Source: Methylobacter sp. (lineage in GTDB: Bacteria > Pseudomonadota > Gammaproteobacteria > Methylococcales > Methylomonadaceae). Taken from it: a stretch of DNA of 58,975 nucleotides. The notes below the pieces were generated by a model that did not search any database, was not told the origin of the DNA, and worked only from the letters and a program-made list of their open reading frames with translations. Made by a program: the position numbers and the translations under genes. This document shows positions 35,992 to 44,810 of the stretch, piece after piece. The stretch lies in contig JAURZV010000039.1 in assembly GCA_030653175.1 (NCBI GenBank), positions 1-58,975 of the forward strand, given 5' to 3'. The stretch's first letter is position 1. Each line of letters starts with the position of its first letter.

Positions 35992-37221
35992 CTAAACGAT
36001 TTTTTTAAAAGGGATGACTTGTGCGCCGTTCTTGAGGGTGTCCAGGTAGTCAGACCAGTGTTGCATCATCAACCGCCGTTCTGGTAGGTGCTGCGCCCGG
36101 TTGTAGGCGGCTTTAACTTTATTCTGTTCGCCATGTGAAAGTTGCCGTTCGATCATATCTGAATGGAAGCCTTGTTCATGTAAAAGCGTACTGGCTGTGG
36201 TTCTAAATCCATGGGCGGTGTGCTGGCCTTGGTAGCCCATGCGCCGGATAGCCGCACCGATAGATTCACGGCTGATATGTTTCTCGCCGTTTTTGCCTTG
36301 ATTGCTGGCAAACACATAGCGTTGATTACCTGAAAGCGGGTGAATATCCCGAAGTAATGCCACCGCCTGAGTGCTAAGCGGCACTATGTGTGCATTGTCC
36401 ATCTTCATTTTATCGGCGGCAATACGCCATTCAGCGGCATCAAGATCAAATTCGCTCCATTCTGCCGCCGAAAGGTTGGCGGGTCTGGCAAATAACATGG
36501 GTTGGAGCTGTAATGCTGTCCTCACTACAAAGTTACCACCATAAGCATCAATGTCCCTGAGCAGTTGCCCCAATGGCTTAGGCTCGGTTATGGCTGGATA
36601 ATGCCCTTTACTTGGCGAGGGTAACGCGCCGCGCAAATCTTGCGTAACATCCCTTTCTGCTCGTCCGGTGGCAATACCGTAGCGGATAGCCTGCCCAATG
36701 AACTGTTTGGTTCTTGCGGCCGTCTCTATCGCCCCACGCGCTGTAATCCGCCTTAATGCGGTCAATACTTCGACTGCTGATAATTCCTTTAATGGTCGGT
36801 TGCCTATCCAGGGGTAAACGTCACGCTCGAAACATTCTTTGATGTGGTTGTGGTGGGTAGTGCTCCACTCGTTTTGTTTGGTCATTAGAAAATCTTCGGC
36901 AATCGCTTTAAAGGTATTTTCGATGCTGCCAGCTTTTTCTATTTTGCGGGTAATGCCTGGATCAATATTATCGGCAAGTTGTTTTCTTGCTGCGTCTCGT
37001 TTATCTCTGGCTTGCAATAAGCTAGTGTCGGGGTAAGTGCCAAAAGACAATGATTTTTCCTTACCCCCAAAACGATACTTAAACCTCCACCACTTACCCC
37101 AACCATCTGTTTGAGGCTGCATTAAGAGATATAGTCCTTTTTCATCGGTCAACTTGAAAGGCTTGCCGCCGCTGGTCTTGTCGTGTTTGTGGGCATTCTT
37201 ACAAGCGGTATCAGATAGCAT
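35992..37221 (-). CDS. int: Tyrosine integrase (P4 family)
   Basis: 409 residues. The N-terminal DUF4102-like arm-binding domain (KPFKLTDEKGLYLLMQPQ) is followed by a core-binding domain at about 95-195. The catalytic domain has the first Arg in LFARPANLSAAEW, HxxR in HTAHGFRTT, and the tyrosine in KAAYNRAQHLPERR. It integrates the element into the 3' end of the adjacent tRNA-Ser, whose 3' end is 165 bases away. Full length for the family. Confidence 0.93.
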   Translation of the reverse strand: MLSDTACKNAHKHDKTSGGKPFKLTDEKGLYLLMQPQTDGWGKWWRFKYRFGGKEKSLSFGTYPDTSLLQARDKRDAARKQLADNIDPGITRKIEKAGSIENTFKAIAEDFLMTKQNEWSTTHHNHIKECFERDVYPWIGNRPLKELSAVEVLTALRRITARGAIETAARTKQFIGQAIRYGIATGRAERDVTQDLRGALPSPSKGHYPAITEPKPLGQLLRDIDAYGGNFVVRTALQLQPMLFARPANLSAAEWSEFDLDAAEWRIAADKMKMDNAHIVPLSTQAVALLRDIHPLSGNQRYVFASNQGKNGEKHISRESIGAAIRRMGYQGQHTAHGFRTTASTLLHEQGFHSDMIERQLSHGEQNKVKAAYNRAQHLPERRLMMQHWSDYLDTLKNGAQVIPFKKIV

Positions 37222-37322
37222 TTGGGGGTAACTCCATCATGGGGTAGGTGTGTTACCCCCGATGTTACCCCCACGATTATCTGTATGTCAATGAATCTAG
37301 TTGTACATCGTTGGGCAATAAA

Positions 37323-37353
37323 AAACCCGCTAAGCCTTATGACTTGCGGGTTT
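37323..37353 (-). terminator. Terminator of tRNA-Ser
   Basis: AAACCCGC, 15-base loop, GCGGGTTT and a T-run on the minus strand, directly after the tRNA 3' end. A degenerate copy is at 27474-27500. Confidence 0.75.
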
Positions 37354-37386
37354 ATGTACTTCGTTGTGTCTCGCCGTACTCTTAAA

Positions 37387-37474
37387 TGGCGGAGAGAGAG
37401 GGGTTCGAACCCTCGATACGTTGCCGTATACACACTTTCCAGGCGTGCGCCTTCGACCACTCGGCCATCTCTCC
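37387..37474 (-). tRNA. tRNA-Ser (GGA)
   Basis: The minus strand folds as a class II tRNA. Acceptor stem GGAGAGA/TCTCTCC, discriminator G and encoded CCA (37387-37389). The anticodon stem-loop CACGC-CTGGAAA-GTGTG gives anticodon GGA. A long variable arm and a T arm with GGTTCGAACC follow. It is the integration site of the satellite. Confidence 0.95.
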
Positions 37475-37560
37475 TATTATTTGGCTCCCCGTAGATCACG
37501 GGAAGCCGGGTAGAATAATCGATATTGCGTTTTAGCGCAACGTCCTTCGCCTATGACTGT

Positions 37561-37620
37561 ATGGATGCAGGAGGTAGAGCACCCACAGTAGGCGCTTTAG
37601 GCGACGCAGGAGCAGTTGCC
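37561..37620. repeat. Partial copy of the damX repeat
   Basis: GGAGGTAGAGCACC, then CAGTAGGCGCTTTAGGCGA and CAGGAGC, match the right half of the damX repeats (5505-5569). Here it is intergenic, between tRNA-Ser and the uup stop. Confidence 0.75.
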
Positions 37621-37637
37621 GGAAGCGCCTATTGCTG

Positions 37638-39545
37638 TTAATCGCCACTCTCTTCGGTCAACGCTTCCAGCTCATCCCATCGTTTGTAAACTTGCTCCAG
37701 TTTTGCATCGATCTGTTTCAGTTCATCCAGGGTCTTGGCAACAACGGCTTGATCTTTTTTGTAGAACTCGGGCGCGCTGATTTGCCGATTTAATTCCGCT
37801 TGCCTGATTTCCAGCTCACCGATCAGTTCCGGCAGTTTATCCAGTTCCTGTTGTTCTTTAAAGCTTAGTTTTTTTTTCGTTCCGGCGCGCACGGGAGGTT
37901 GAGCCACCGGCTTTTCCTGCTTGACTACCTTGACAGTTTCGGCCTGTTTCGCCTGCTTAACATGGCTCATCCAATCGGTATAGCCGCCGACAAACTCATC
38001 AACTTCACCTGAGCCGTCAAGCACAAAGACGCTGGTCACTACGTTGTCCAGAAAAGCCCGGTCATGACTCACCAGCAGCAAGGTGCCGTCGAAATCGACC
38101 AGTTTTTCTTCCAACAGCTCCAGGGTTTCCAAATCCAGGTCATTGGTCGGTTCGTCCATAACGATCAGGTTGGAAGGCTTGGTAAATAACCTCGCCAGCA
38201 ACAAGCGGTTTTTCTCGCCGCCCGATAAACTCTTTACCGGAGAACGCGCTCTAGCCGGAGCAAACAGGAAGTCACCCAGATACGACATGACATGCCGTTG
38301 GTTACCGGCGATTTCGACAAAATCATTACCATCGGCGACGGTATCGGCAACGGTCATGTTCGGGTCGAGTTGGTCGCGCAACTGGTCAAAGTAGGCGATT
38401 TCGAGCCGGGTGCCCTGCTCTACCGTGCCGCTGTCAGGCTCCAACTGCTTTAACAGCAACTTTAACAAGGTCGATTTACCGGCGCCGTTAGGACCGATCA
38501 GGCCGATTTTGTCGCCGCGCTGAATCAGCGTGGAAAAATGCTTAACAATCGGCCTATCCTCATAACCAAAGCTAATATCGTTAACCTCGATCACTTTTTT
38601 ACCGGAAGCATCACCTCTATCCAGGGACATTTTACTGGTGCCTTGGGTGTTGCGGCGCTGGGAGCGTTCGTTACGCAACTTCTCCAGCGCCCTGACCCGG
38701 CCTTCATTGCGTGTGCGTCTGGCTTTTACGCCCTGCCTGATCCAGACTTCTTCATCGGCCAGCTTCTTGTCGAACTCGGCATTTTGATTGGCTTCGTCCT
38801 CCAGTGCGGCGGCTTTGCGGGTCAAATAATCGTCATAACTGCCCTGCCAGGACACCAGATTGCCGCGATCCAGATCGACAATACGGGTCGCCAGTTTTTG
38901 CAGAAACGACCGGTCATGGGTCACAAATAATACCGCACCCTGAAAATTCAGCAGCTGGTCTTCCAGCCAGGTAATGCTTTCAAAATCCAGATGGTTGGTC
39001 GGCTCATCCAGCAATAATACTTCCGGCTCTATCACCAAGGCTCTGGCCAAGGCTACGCGCCGTTTCCAGCCGCCGGACAAGCCGCTGATTTTCAATTCGC
39101 CGGGCAAATCCAGCTTGCTTAAAGTGGTTTCAACCCGTTGTTGAAAATGCCAGCCGTTATGCGCTTCGAGTTTGTGCTGCAAATCGCCCAGCTCATTCAA
39201 GGCCTTGTCGTCATCGTAATCCATGGTCAAAGACAGTGCGTGATAGCGGGTAATCCACTCGCCCAGCTCGCCCAAGCCACCGGCAACGGCATCGTAGATG
39301 GTCGCATCATCAGGCAAATCGGGCGTTTGCTCCAGCCATGCCAGTTTTAATTCCGGTTGCCGCCAGATGTCGCCGTGATCGGCCTGGATATTCCCGGCAA
39401 TGATCTTCATCAATGTTGATTTACCCTCGCCGTTACGGCCTAACAAGCCTACCCGTTCTCCGGCATCCAGCTGAAAGTCGGAATTTTTCAATAAAGCGTG
39501 AGTTCCAAAAGCGATGGAAACGTTGGTCAATCGTAATAAGGGCAT
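37638..39545 (-). CDS. uup: ABC-F ATPase Uup
   Basis: A 635-residue soluble protein with two ABC cassettes. Walker A is GRNGEGKST (Glu in place of the usual Ala) near residue 37 and GPNGAGKST near 350. Signatures are LSGGWKRR and LSGGEKNR, with DEPTNHLD and DEPTNDLD. The basic P-site linker (ARRTRNEGRVRALEKLRNER) lies between them. The C-terminal coiled coil (about 555-635) is the Uup DNA- or ribosome-interacting domain. It acts on ribosomes or DNA, not in transport. Overlap with the cinA-like gene is nil, with a one-base gap. Confidence 0.92.
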   Translation of the reverse strand: MPLLRLTNVSIAFGTHALLKNSDFQLDAGERVGLLGRNGEGKSTLMKIIAGNIQADHGDIWRQPELKLAWLEQTPDLPDDATIYDAVAGGLGELGEWITRYHALSLTMDYDDDKALNELGDLQHKLEAHNGWHFQQRVETTLSKLDLPGELKISGLSGGWKRRVALARALVIEPEVLLLDEPTNHLDFESITWLEDQLLNFQGAVLFVTHDRSFLQKLATRIVDLDRGNLVSWQGSYDDYLTRKAAALEDEANQNAEFDKKLADEEVWIRQGVKARRTRNEGRVRALEKLRNERSQRRNTQGTSKMSLDRGDASGKKVIEVNDISFGYEDRPIVKHFSTLIQRGDKIGLIGPNGAGKSTLLKLLLKQLEPDSGTVEQGTRLEIAYFDQLRDQLDPNMTVADTVADGNDFVEIAGNQRHVMSYLGDFLFAPARARSPVKSLSGGEKNRLLLARLFTKPSNLIVMDEPTNDLDLETLELLEEKLVDFDGTLLLVSHDRAFLDNVVTSVFVLDGSGEVDEFVGGYTDWMSHVKQAKQAETVKVVKQEKPVAQPPVRAGTKKKLSFKEQQELDKLPELIGELEIRQAELNRQISAPEFYKKDQAVVAKTLDELKQIDAKLEQVYKRWDELEALTEESGD

Positions 39546-39546
39546 T

Positions 39547-40773
39547 TTAAAGTTCTTTATGTTGTAAATAGCGTCGTAATAAATCCAGTGCCAGTAACGC
39601 CGCCTGATTTTGCTTGCGCTTGATAGGGCCTGCCACTGAATGGGTGGTTTGATGAAATCCGTCTCCAGTCAGCAGCGTATTATATAGAATAATGGACTGG
39701 TCTTTGTCGTGAAATGTTTTATTGTCTCCTGCGTAGAGCTGAACCAGCACAAAATCGGCGGTGCCGGTCTTTTGTATTTCGCCGGCGATAGCCTGTGCAG
39801 TTGCGATCAAATCATTGGCGTTAACCGTAACCGCGAGCTTTTGTCCCAACCTTTCCAGAGATTGCTCATAGCGCGTTTCCAGCAGCCATTGCAAGCCTAT
39901 GCACTTGGCCGCCAGCAAGCCCTGGCTGGCTGTTTCCACTACGGCCAGGGTGTGCCTGCCGACGGTCATCAGCTGATCAAGCACAAAAACCAGATCGCCG
40001 CTTGCCCACCCTAATCCGTCAATGGCAAAAACATGATCGCCCAGCTCCCCTGCAACTTTAGACACCAACGCAGTCATAGCTGCTTCAGGATAATCATGCG
40101 GAAACAGCAATTTGGTTTGCACATCATCCGGGCTTGCACGAAAACCCAGCTGCACCTGGGTCGGGATTTCAATCGCACTGATGCGCTCCTGAATAGCCGA
40201 CTCGCCTATGCCTAGCGTTTTGATGGTGATTAACTTTCCGGGCCGCAATAAAAACCGGCTTGCCAGCGTCGGCTGAATGGATTCCGAAAATAAATGCCGC
40301 ATTTCCGTTGGTACGCCGGGTACAAAGGCAAACCAGCAGCGCCCGACTTGCAGGGAAAAACCCGGCGCAGTGCCCCAGGCATTGTCAATACGCTCGGCGC
40401 CCTTGGGAAACATCGCCTGTTTGCGGTTTGACTCGGGCATGATCCGGTTTCTGAGCGTAAAAAACCGTTTAATCTGCTCAAAGGCAGCGGCGTCGAATTC
40501 CAGCGGCAGGCCGAACGCTTTGGCGACGGCCTCGGCGGTCAAATCATCGCTGGTGGGTCCCAGTCCGCCTGTACAAATACAGCAATCTGCGCGCACTGAA
40601 ATTTCCCGCAGCAAAGCTATCAGGTCATCAAGCTTGTCGCCCACGGCGGTATGCCGGGTTACGGTAAAACCCATGGTTACAACTTGCTCCGACAGCCAAG
40701 CCGCGTTGGTATCGACGGTTTGTCCGGTAACAACTTCTTCGCCTTGCGAAAAGATTTCTAGCGTTGGATTCAT
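39547..40773 (-). CDS. CinA-like protein with degenerate amidase domain
   Basis: 408 residues. The N-terminal MoaB/CinA domain (about 1-170) has EVVTGQTVDTNAAWLSEQ and TGGLGPTSDD. The C-terminal domain (about 260-405) aligns with NMN deamidase (PncC/CinA-C), but the active-site block AESCTGG reads VETASQG, losing the catalytic Ser. The first domain may act as an ADP-ribose pyrophosphatase or Mo-cofactor-like binder. The second is probably inactive. Start MNPTLEIFSQGEE is typical. Confidence 0.85.
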   Translation of the reverse strand: MNPTLEIFSQGEEVVTGQTVDTNAAWLSEQVVTMGFTVTRHTAVGDKLDDLIALLREISVRADCCICTGGLGPTSDDLTAEAVAKAFGLPLEFDAAAFEQIKRFFTLRNRIMPESNRKQAMFPKGAERIDNAWGTAPGFSLQVGRCWFAFVPGVPTEMRHLFSESIQPTLASRFLLRPGKLITIKTLGIGESAIQERISAIEIPTQVQLGFRASPDDVQTKLLFPHDYPEAAMTALVSKVAGELGDHVFAIDGLGWASGDLVFVLDQLMTVGRHTLAVVETASQGLLAAKCIGLQWLLETRYEQSLERLGQKLAVTVNANDLIATAQAIAGEIQKTGTADFVLVQLYAGDNKTFHDKDQSIILYNTLLTGDGFHQTTHSVAGPIKRKQNQAALLALDLLRRYLQHKEL

Positions 40774-40827
40774 GTTGGAAAACTCTTCGGTTAAAAGGTC
40801 GATTTAATATTTTTCAGCATGTCGATT

Positions 40828-41748
40828 TTAGTTTATCAGTACGCTATGCCAGAACGGCAATGTAATCAGGCTTACTGCCGTCGTTACCGTTACCGCCATC
40901 GCGTACAGCGAACTATCCAGCCGGTAGCGGTCACAAAAAACAATGCCCAGCACCATGCACGGCATGGCCAGATCAAGCACTGCCGCCGCCCTGTATTCGC
41001 CGTTTATAGGTAAAAACCCGACCATAACCATTGCAAACAACGGCATCAACGCCATTTTAATAATTATAACGGGGATAACATAAGGGATATTACGGACGGT
41101 TACCGCCTTCCAGCTTAAGGCCAGTCCCAGAGAAAACAGCATCAACGGTACGACTGCGGCGGATAATCTTTGCAATACGCCGAGAAGCCAAACCGGGGCA
41201 ACATAGCCGTTAATGTTAAGAATAACCGCGATGACCGCCGCCCAGAACGGCGGCGCATTAAAAAACAGCCAAAGCGGCCTCGGCTTTTCTGCGCTATCTT
41301 CTCCATAGTGCCGCGCCACCATGGCACCCGCGGTAAACAATAACGGCGTGACTGCAAACAAATCCATCTGTATAACCACCGATCTGGCCCAACTGCCAAA
41401 AGTTTGCTCTAAAACCGGCAAGCCCAGATACGTCACATTGGGAAATGCCGCCGCCAGTATCATCGCCCCCATGCGCCGGTCTTCAAACTTGAACAGCGCG
41501 CCAACCGTCCAGAGGCAAAACATCGCAAAAACGATACTGCCCATCCCCAGCAAGGCATACTGAAACGAATGCAACCCTATATCAGCAGACCATAAGACTT
41601 CCAGAACCATGGCCGGCAGCAGCAAATAATAGACTACCGTGGTCAGTACCCGCCGCGTTTGCTCAGCTGACAAGCCCGCCGGTTTTGCAATACGCCACCC
41701 TGCTCCACACACTATTATCAAGGTCATTTGTATTAAAGTTGAGTTCAT
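40828..41748 (-). CDS. AEC-family membrane transporter
   Basis: 306 residues with about ten hydrophobic helices. The AEC signature is spread over FPNVTYLGLPVLEQTFG (residues about 107-123) and AMPCMVLGIVFCDRY near the end. The family exports auxin-like or organic acids; the substrate is unknown here. The divergent rhodanese gene lies 94 bases away. The N-terminus has no signal. Confidence 0.88.
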   Translation of the reverse strand: MNSTLIQMTLIIVCGAGWRIAKPAGLSAEQTRRVLTTVVYYLLLPAMVLEVLWSADIGLHSFQYALLGMGSIVFAMFCLWTVGALFKFEDRRMGAMILAAAFPNVTYLGLPVLEQTFGSWARSVVIQMDLFAVTPLLFTAGAMVARHYGEDSAEKPRPLWLFFNAPPFWAAVIAVILNINGYVAPVWLLGVLQRLSAAVVPLMLFSLGLALSWKAVTVRNIPYVIPVIIIKMALMPLFAMVMVGFLPINGEYRAAAVLDLAMPCMVLGIVFCDRYRLDSSLYAMAVTVTTAVSLITLPFWHSVLIN

Positions 41749-41841
41749 AATCGAGGGCTATTCAAATAATAGTGAATTTTAACATTCACCGTTAAAACAA
41801 GTTCCGGTAATATATATCGTCTTATTATTGGGAGCGTTAAA

Positions 41842-42228
41842 GTGCGTCTATCTTCAAAGTATTGCCGACTCGGTGTTTTTTTATCAATAATCAGCCCTTT
41901 TGCCTTGGCGGAGACCGACGCCGTTTCGCCCAAAGAAGCCGCAGCAATGCATACCGGGAACAAAGCAGTCATTGTTGATGTGCGTGAAGATGACGAATGG
42001 AATGAACACCATATTCACGGTGCCATTCATATTCCGTTGACCCAATTAAATGGTCGACTGTCAGAACTTGAACCTTATAAAAACAGTCCCGTCATCACCC
42101 AATGCCGGAGCGGCAAACGTTCTGCACAAGCCCTGATGACATTAAAGTCATCAGGATTTTCCAAGGTTTATAGCATGGACGGCGGAATACAGGCCTGGGA
42201 CGAAGATGGTTTGGCGACAGAACATTAG
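41842..42228 (+). CDS. Periplasmic rhodanese-domain protein
   Basis: 128 residues from a GTG start with GGGAG upstream. A signal peptide spans about residues 1-23 (LGVFLSIISPFALA), so it is exported. The single rhodanese domain contains VIVDVREDDEWNEHHIHGAIHIP and the active-site loop CRSGKRS with Cys88. It could carry sulfane sulfur in the periplasm. It is followed by a hairpin repeat and then pyrF. Confidence 0.92.
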   Translation: MRLSSKYCRLGVFLSIISPFALAETDAVSPKEAAAMHTGNKAVIVDVREDDEWNEHHIHGAIHIPLTQLNGRLSELEPYKNSPVITQCRSGKRSAQALMTLKSSGFSKVYSMDGGIQAWDEDGLATEH

Positions 42229-42257
42229 CGTGGGTAAACCATCAATCGCGGACAACG

Positions 42258-42281
42258 ATGGGCTTCGTGCCGCAGCCCATC
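42258..42281. repeat. Hairpin repeat between rhodanese gene and pyrF
   Basis: ATGGGCT...AGCCCAT with a CTAC tail, in the dispersed 'CCCATCCTAC' family. It may end the rhodanese transcript. Confidence 0.55.
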
Positions 42282-42318
42282 CTACAGAACTTTTTATTTT
42301 TTACCTTGTATCTTTTAT

Positions 42319-43044
42319 ATGTCTCAATCATTTATCTCAACCAAACCCATTCCCGTTCGTGAACGCTTAATCATGGCGCTGGATGTTCCCAGCATCCCGG
42401 AAGCGCAGGCCTTGGTGGAAGAACTCGGCGATTCGGTAATCTTTTACAAAGTCGGCATGGAATTGTTTATGTCGGGCGATTATTTCGGTTTTATTGAATG
42501 GTTAAAACAGCAAAATAAAAAGATCTTTGTCGATCTGAAGTTTTTTGATGTCCCCGCCACTGTGGGCCGGGCCATTAAGGCCTTGAGCAGCAAGGGTGTT
42601 GATCTTGCCACCATTCACGGCAACGATGCGATTATGGAAGCCGCCGCCAAGGAAAAAGGCGATCTTAAAGTGTTGGCCGTAACCGCGTTAACCAGTTTGG
42701 ATCGCGGCGACCTTGACGATTTAGGCTTTGCCTGCGATGTGCGCGACTTGGTTTTATCCCGCGCCAAACGCGCCTTGCAAATCGGCTGCGACGGCATTGT
42801 TTCATCCGGGCTTGAAGTCGCCATGTTGAGGGAGGAACTGGATCATAAGCTGCTTGTCATCACGCCGGGCATCAGACCTGTTGACAACCGCGAAGAGGAC
42901 GATCAAAAACGGGTTGTCAGTGTGGAAACGGCTTTCCAAAATGGCGCTGATTATATCGTTGTCGGCAGACCTATACGTGACGCTGAAAATCGTAAAGCGA
43001 TGGCTGAGAAGATTCAGGGGCAGATTCTTTCGCAGTTTCAGTAA
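42319..43044 (+). CDS. pyrF: Orotidine 5'-phosphate decarboxylase
   Basis: Final step of UMP synthesis. 241 residues. The catalytic DLKFFDVPATVGRA motif is near residue 73, LIMALDVPS is at the N-terminus, and TPGIRP and YIVVGRPI form the phosphate-binding loops. It starts ATGTCTCAATCA. The mobile palindrome at 43061 follows directly after the stop. Confidence 0.97.
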   Translation: MSQSFISTKPIPVRERLIMALDVPSIPEAQALVEELGDSVIFYKVGMELFMSGDYFGFIEWLKQQNKKIFVDLKFFDVPATVGRAIKALSSKGVDLATIHGNDAIMEAAAKEKGDLKVLAVTALTSLDRGDLDDLGFACDVRDLVLSRAKRALQIGCDGIVSSGLEVAMLREELDHKLLVITPGIRPVDNREEDDQKRVVSVETAFQNGADYIVVGRPIRDAENRKAMAEKIQGQILSQFQ

Positions 43045-43060
43045 ATCCCAATCAAAAAAA

Positions 43061-43080
43061 GGCGACCGGCCGGTCGTCCC
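43061..43080. repeat. Palindrome after pyrF
   Basis: GGCGACCGGC CGGTCGTCCC, followed by TAC and T-rich DNA. Second copy of the element found in frame inside mrcA (14897-14916). It may serve as a pyrF terminator. Confidence 0.65.
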
Positions 43081-43106
43081 TACCCTTTTAATAATGCCTT
43101 GCGACT

Positions 43107-43835
43107 ATGGAATTTGATCTCGCCTTTACCACCTCATATCTGGTCGCCTTTACCATGGGTTTGTTCAGCAGCATGCACTGTATCGGCATGTGCGGCTCCA
43201 TTATCGGGACACTGACCTTAAGCCTCAGCCCGGAAATACGGAACAACAAAAACCGGCTATTGCCCTTTGTGTTTAATTACAACATTGGACGCATTACCAG
43301 TTACACGATAGCCGGCGCATTAGCGGGCATTATTGAAGCATTGATCACCCTGCCGATGGATGAAATCAGCGGACATAGACTGCTGCAATTGCTTTCCGCA
43401 GCCATCATGACCGGAGCAGGGCTCTATATAGCCGGTTGGTTCCCCCGCTTTGCCTATATTGAAAAAATCGGCCTGCGTTTCTGGAAAAAAATAGAGCCTT
43501 TTGGTCGCAAATTAATCCCGGTAAAAAACTGCAGTCAAGCTTATCTATTCGGCATGGTTTGGGGATGGTTGCCGTGCGGCTTGGTCTATTCGGCTTTGGC
43601 ACTCGCAGCAACCGCAGGCAACATCAGCCAAAGCGCACTGACTATGCTGTTTTTCGGATTGGGAACTTTACCTGCGGTCATGGGAGTCGGTATAATGACC
43701 GGCATTCTAACAAGGTTATCCAGAATGCAACGTTTCAAACAGGCTATCGGCCTGTTCATGATTGCACTGGCTCTGCTGGCTGCCCTGCCCTGGCTTAATC
43801 CCATGGCGATCACATCACATTCGGCACTACATTAA
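43107..43835 (+). CDS. SafE/DsbD_2-type membrane protein
   Basis: 242 residues with six or so membrane helices. The conserved MHCIGMCGS (Cys25, Cys29) is in helix 1 and WGWLPCGLVYSAL is in helix 4. This arrangement is typical of the COG2836 sulfite-exporter-like family, often linked to copper handling or cytochrome oxidase assembly. It lies nine bases ahead of the sigma-54 activator, so they are likely cotranscribed. The substrate is unknown. Confidence 0.85.
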   Translation: MEFDLAFTTSYLVAFTMGLFSSMHCIGMCGSIIGTLTLSLSPEIRNNKNRLLPFVFNYNIGRITSYTIAGALAGIIEALITLPMDEISGHRLLQLLSAAIMTGAGLYIAGWFPRFAYIEKIGLRFWKKIEPFGRKLIPVKNCSQAYLFGMVWGWLPCGLVYSALALAATAGNISQSALTMLFFGLGTLPAVMGVGIMTGILTRLSRMQRFKQAIGLFMIALALLAALPWLNPMAITSHSALH

Positions 43836-43844
43836 GAGGGTTCT

Positions 43845-44804
43845 ATGGATCATTTTAACGCGATCATCGGTCAATCTCCTGCATTGGATTCCTTAATTCG
43901 TAGCGCCAGAATTGTTGCCGCTACCGATGTCACTGTATTGCTTAAGGGTGAAACGGGCACCGGCAAGGAAGTACTCGCTACTGCCATTCAGCAAGCCGGT
44001 GCTCGTGCCAATAAGGCTTTTATTGCCTTGAATTGTGCGGCATTACCTGAAAGCCTGATCGAATCGGAATTGTTCGGTCATAAAAAAGGTTCGTTTACCG
44101 GGGCAAGCGCCGATAAGCAAGGCCTTTTTCAGGCAGCTGATGGCGGCACCCTGTTTCTCGATGAGATCAATTCCTTGCCGCTGTCGATTCAGGCAAAATT
44201 ATTACGCTTTCTCGAATCCGGCGAATGCCTTGCCGTCGGCGAAATCAAGCCGTACAAAGTCGATGTCCGCGTTATTTCTGCAACCAACGCCGACCTAAAC
44301 AAGCAAATCGAAACCGGCCAATTCAGATCGGATTTGTATTTCCGTTTGAATGTTGTACCTTTAGAGCTACCGCCATTGGCGCAACGCACAGAAGATATTG
44401 AATCGCTGATCAAGCACTTCCTGGCCTTATTTGAAAATGCACATACACTGACCGCGCCAAAATTCAGCAAGCAGGCTTTAAAAGCGCTGAAAGCCTACCC
44501 ATGGCCGGGCAATATTCGCGAATTACGTAATTTATGCGAAAGACTCAGCATTTTATTGGCCGGCAGAGTCATCGAACCGGAAAATCTTCCGTCTGAATTC
44601 ACAACCAAATACATTAGCAATACGCCTGTAGCAACGGATTTCACTCTGCCTGAGAACGGTCTACAGCTGGATACGTTAGAGGCCGATTTAATACATCAGG
44701 CCCTGAACCGCACTAAAGGCAATCGCAGCAAATCCGCAAAACTGCTGGGCATTTCCCGCGATACCTTGCTTTACCGTATGCAAAAACACGGTTTTGCAAG
44801 CTAA
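43845..44804 (+). CDS. Sigma-54-dependent transcription activator without sensor domain
   Basis: 319 residues, starting directly with the AAA+ domain: Walker A GETGTGKE at 35-42, the sigma-54 contact loop as GSFTGA (82-87), Walker B GGTLFLDEIN and the arginine-finger region FRSDLYFRLNVV. A C-terminal Fis-type HTH (about 275-319, LDTLEADLIHQAL...RSKSAKLLGISRDTL) binds enhancers. There is no receiver or GAF domain, so activity is probably set by partner proteins or by expression. It converges on the PP2C gene six bases away. Confidence 0.92.
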   Translation: MDHFNAIIGQSPALDSLIRSARIVAATDVTVLLKGETGTGKEVLATAIQQAGARANKAFIALNCAALPESLIESELFGHKKGSFTGASADKQGLFQAADGGTLFLDEINSLPLSIQAKLLRFLESGECLAVGEIKPYKVDVRVISATNADLNKQIETGQFRSDLYFRLNVVPLELPPLAQRTEDIESLIKHFLALFENAHTLTAPKFSKQALKALKAYPWPGNIRELRNLCERLSILLAGRVIEPENLPSEFTTKYISNTPVATDFTLPENGLQLDTLEADLIHQALNRTKGNRSKSAKLLGISRDTLLYRMQKHGFAS

Positions 44805-44810
44805 TATTAT

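Larger units (their letters stand above)
27530..37390 (-). mobile_element. P4-like integrative element in tRNA-Ser with a capsid-like gene
   Basis: About 9.9 kb with all genes on the minus strand: integrase beside the tRNA 3' end, an unknown gene, an AlpA-like regulator, four tiny overlapping genes, a Toprim primase, a DUF927-type helicase, two small genes, and a major-capsid-like gene. Size, gene order and the split primase-helicase match P4-type satellites. Iteron clusters lie near both ends. Tail, portal, terminase and lysis genes are absent, so it is not an autonomous phage. Confidence 0.8.
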
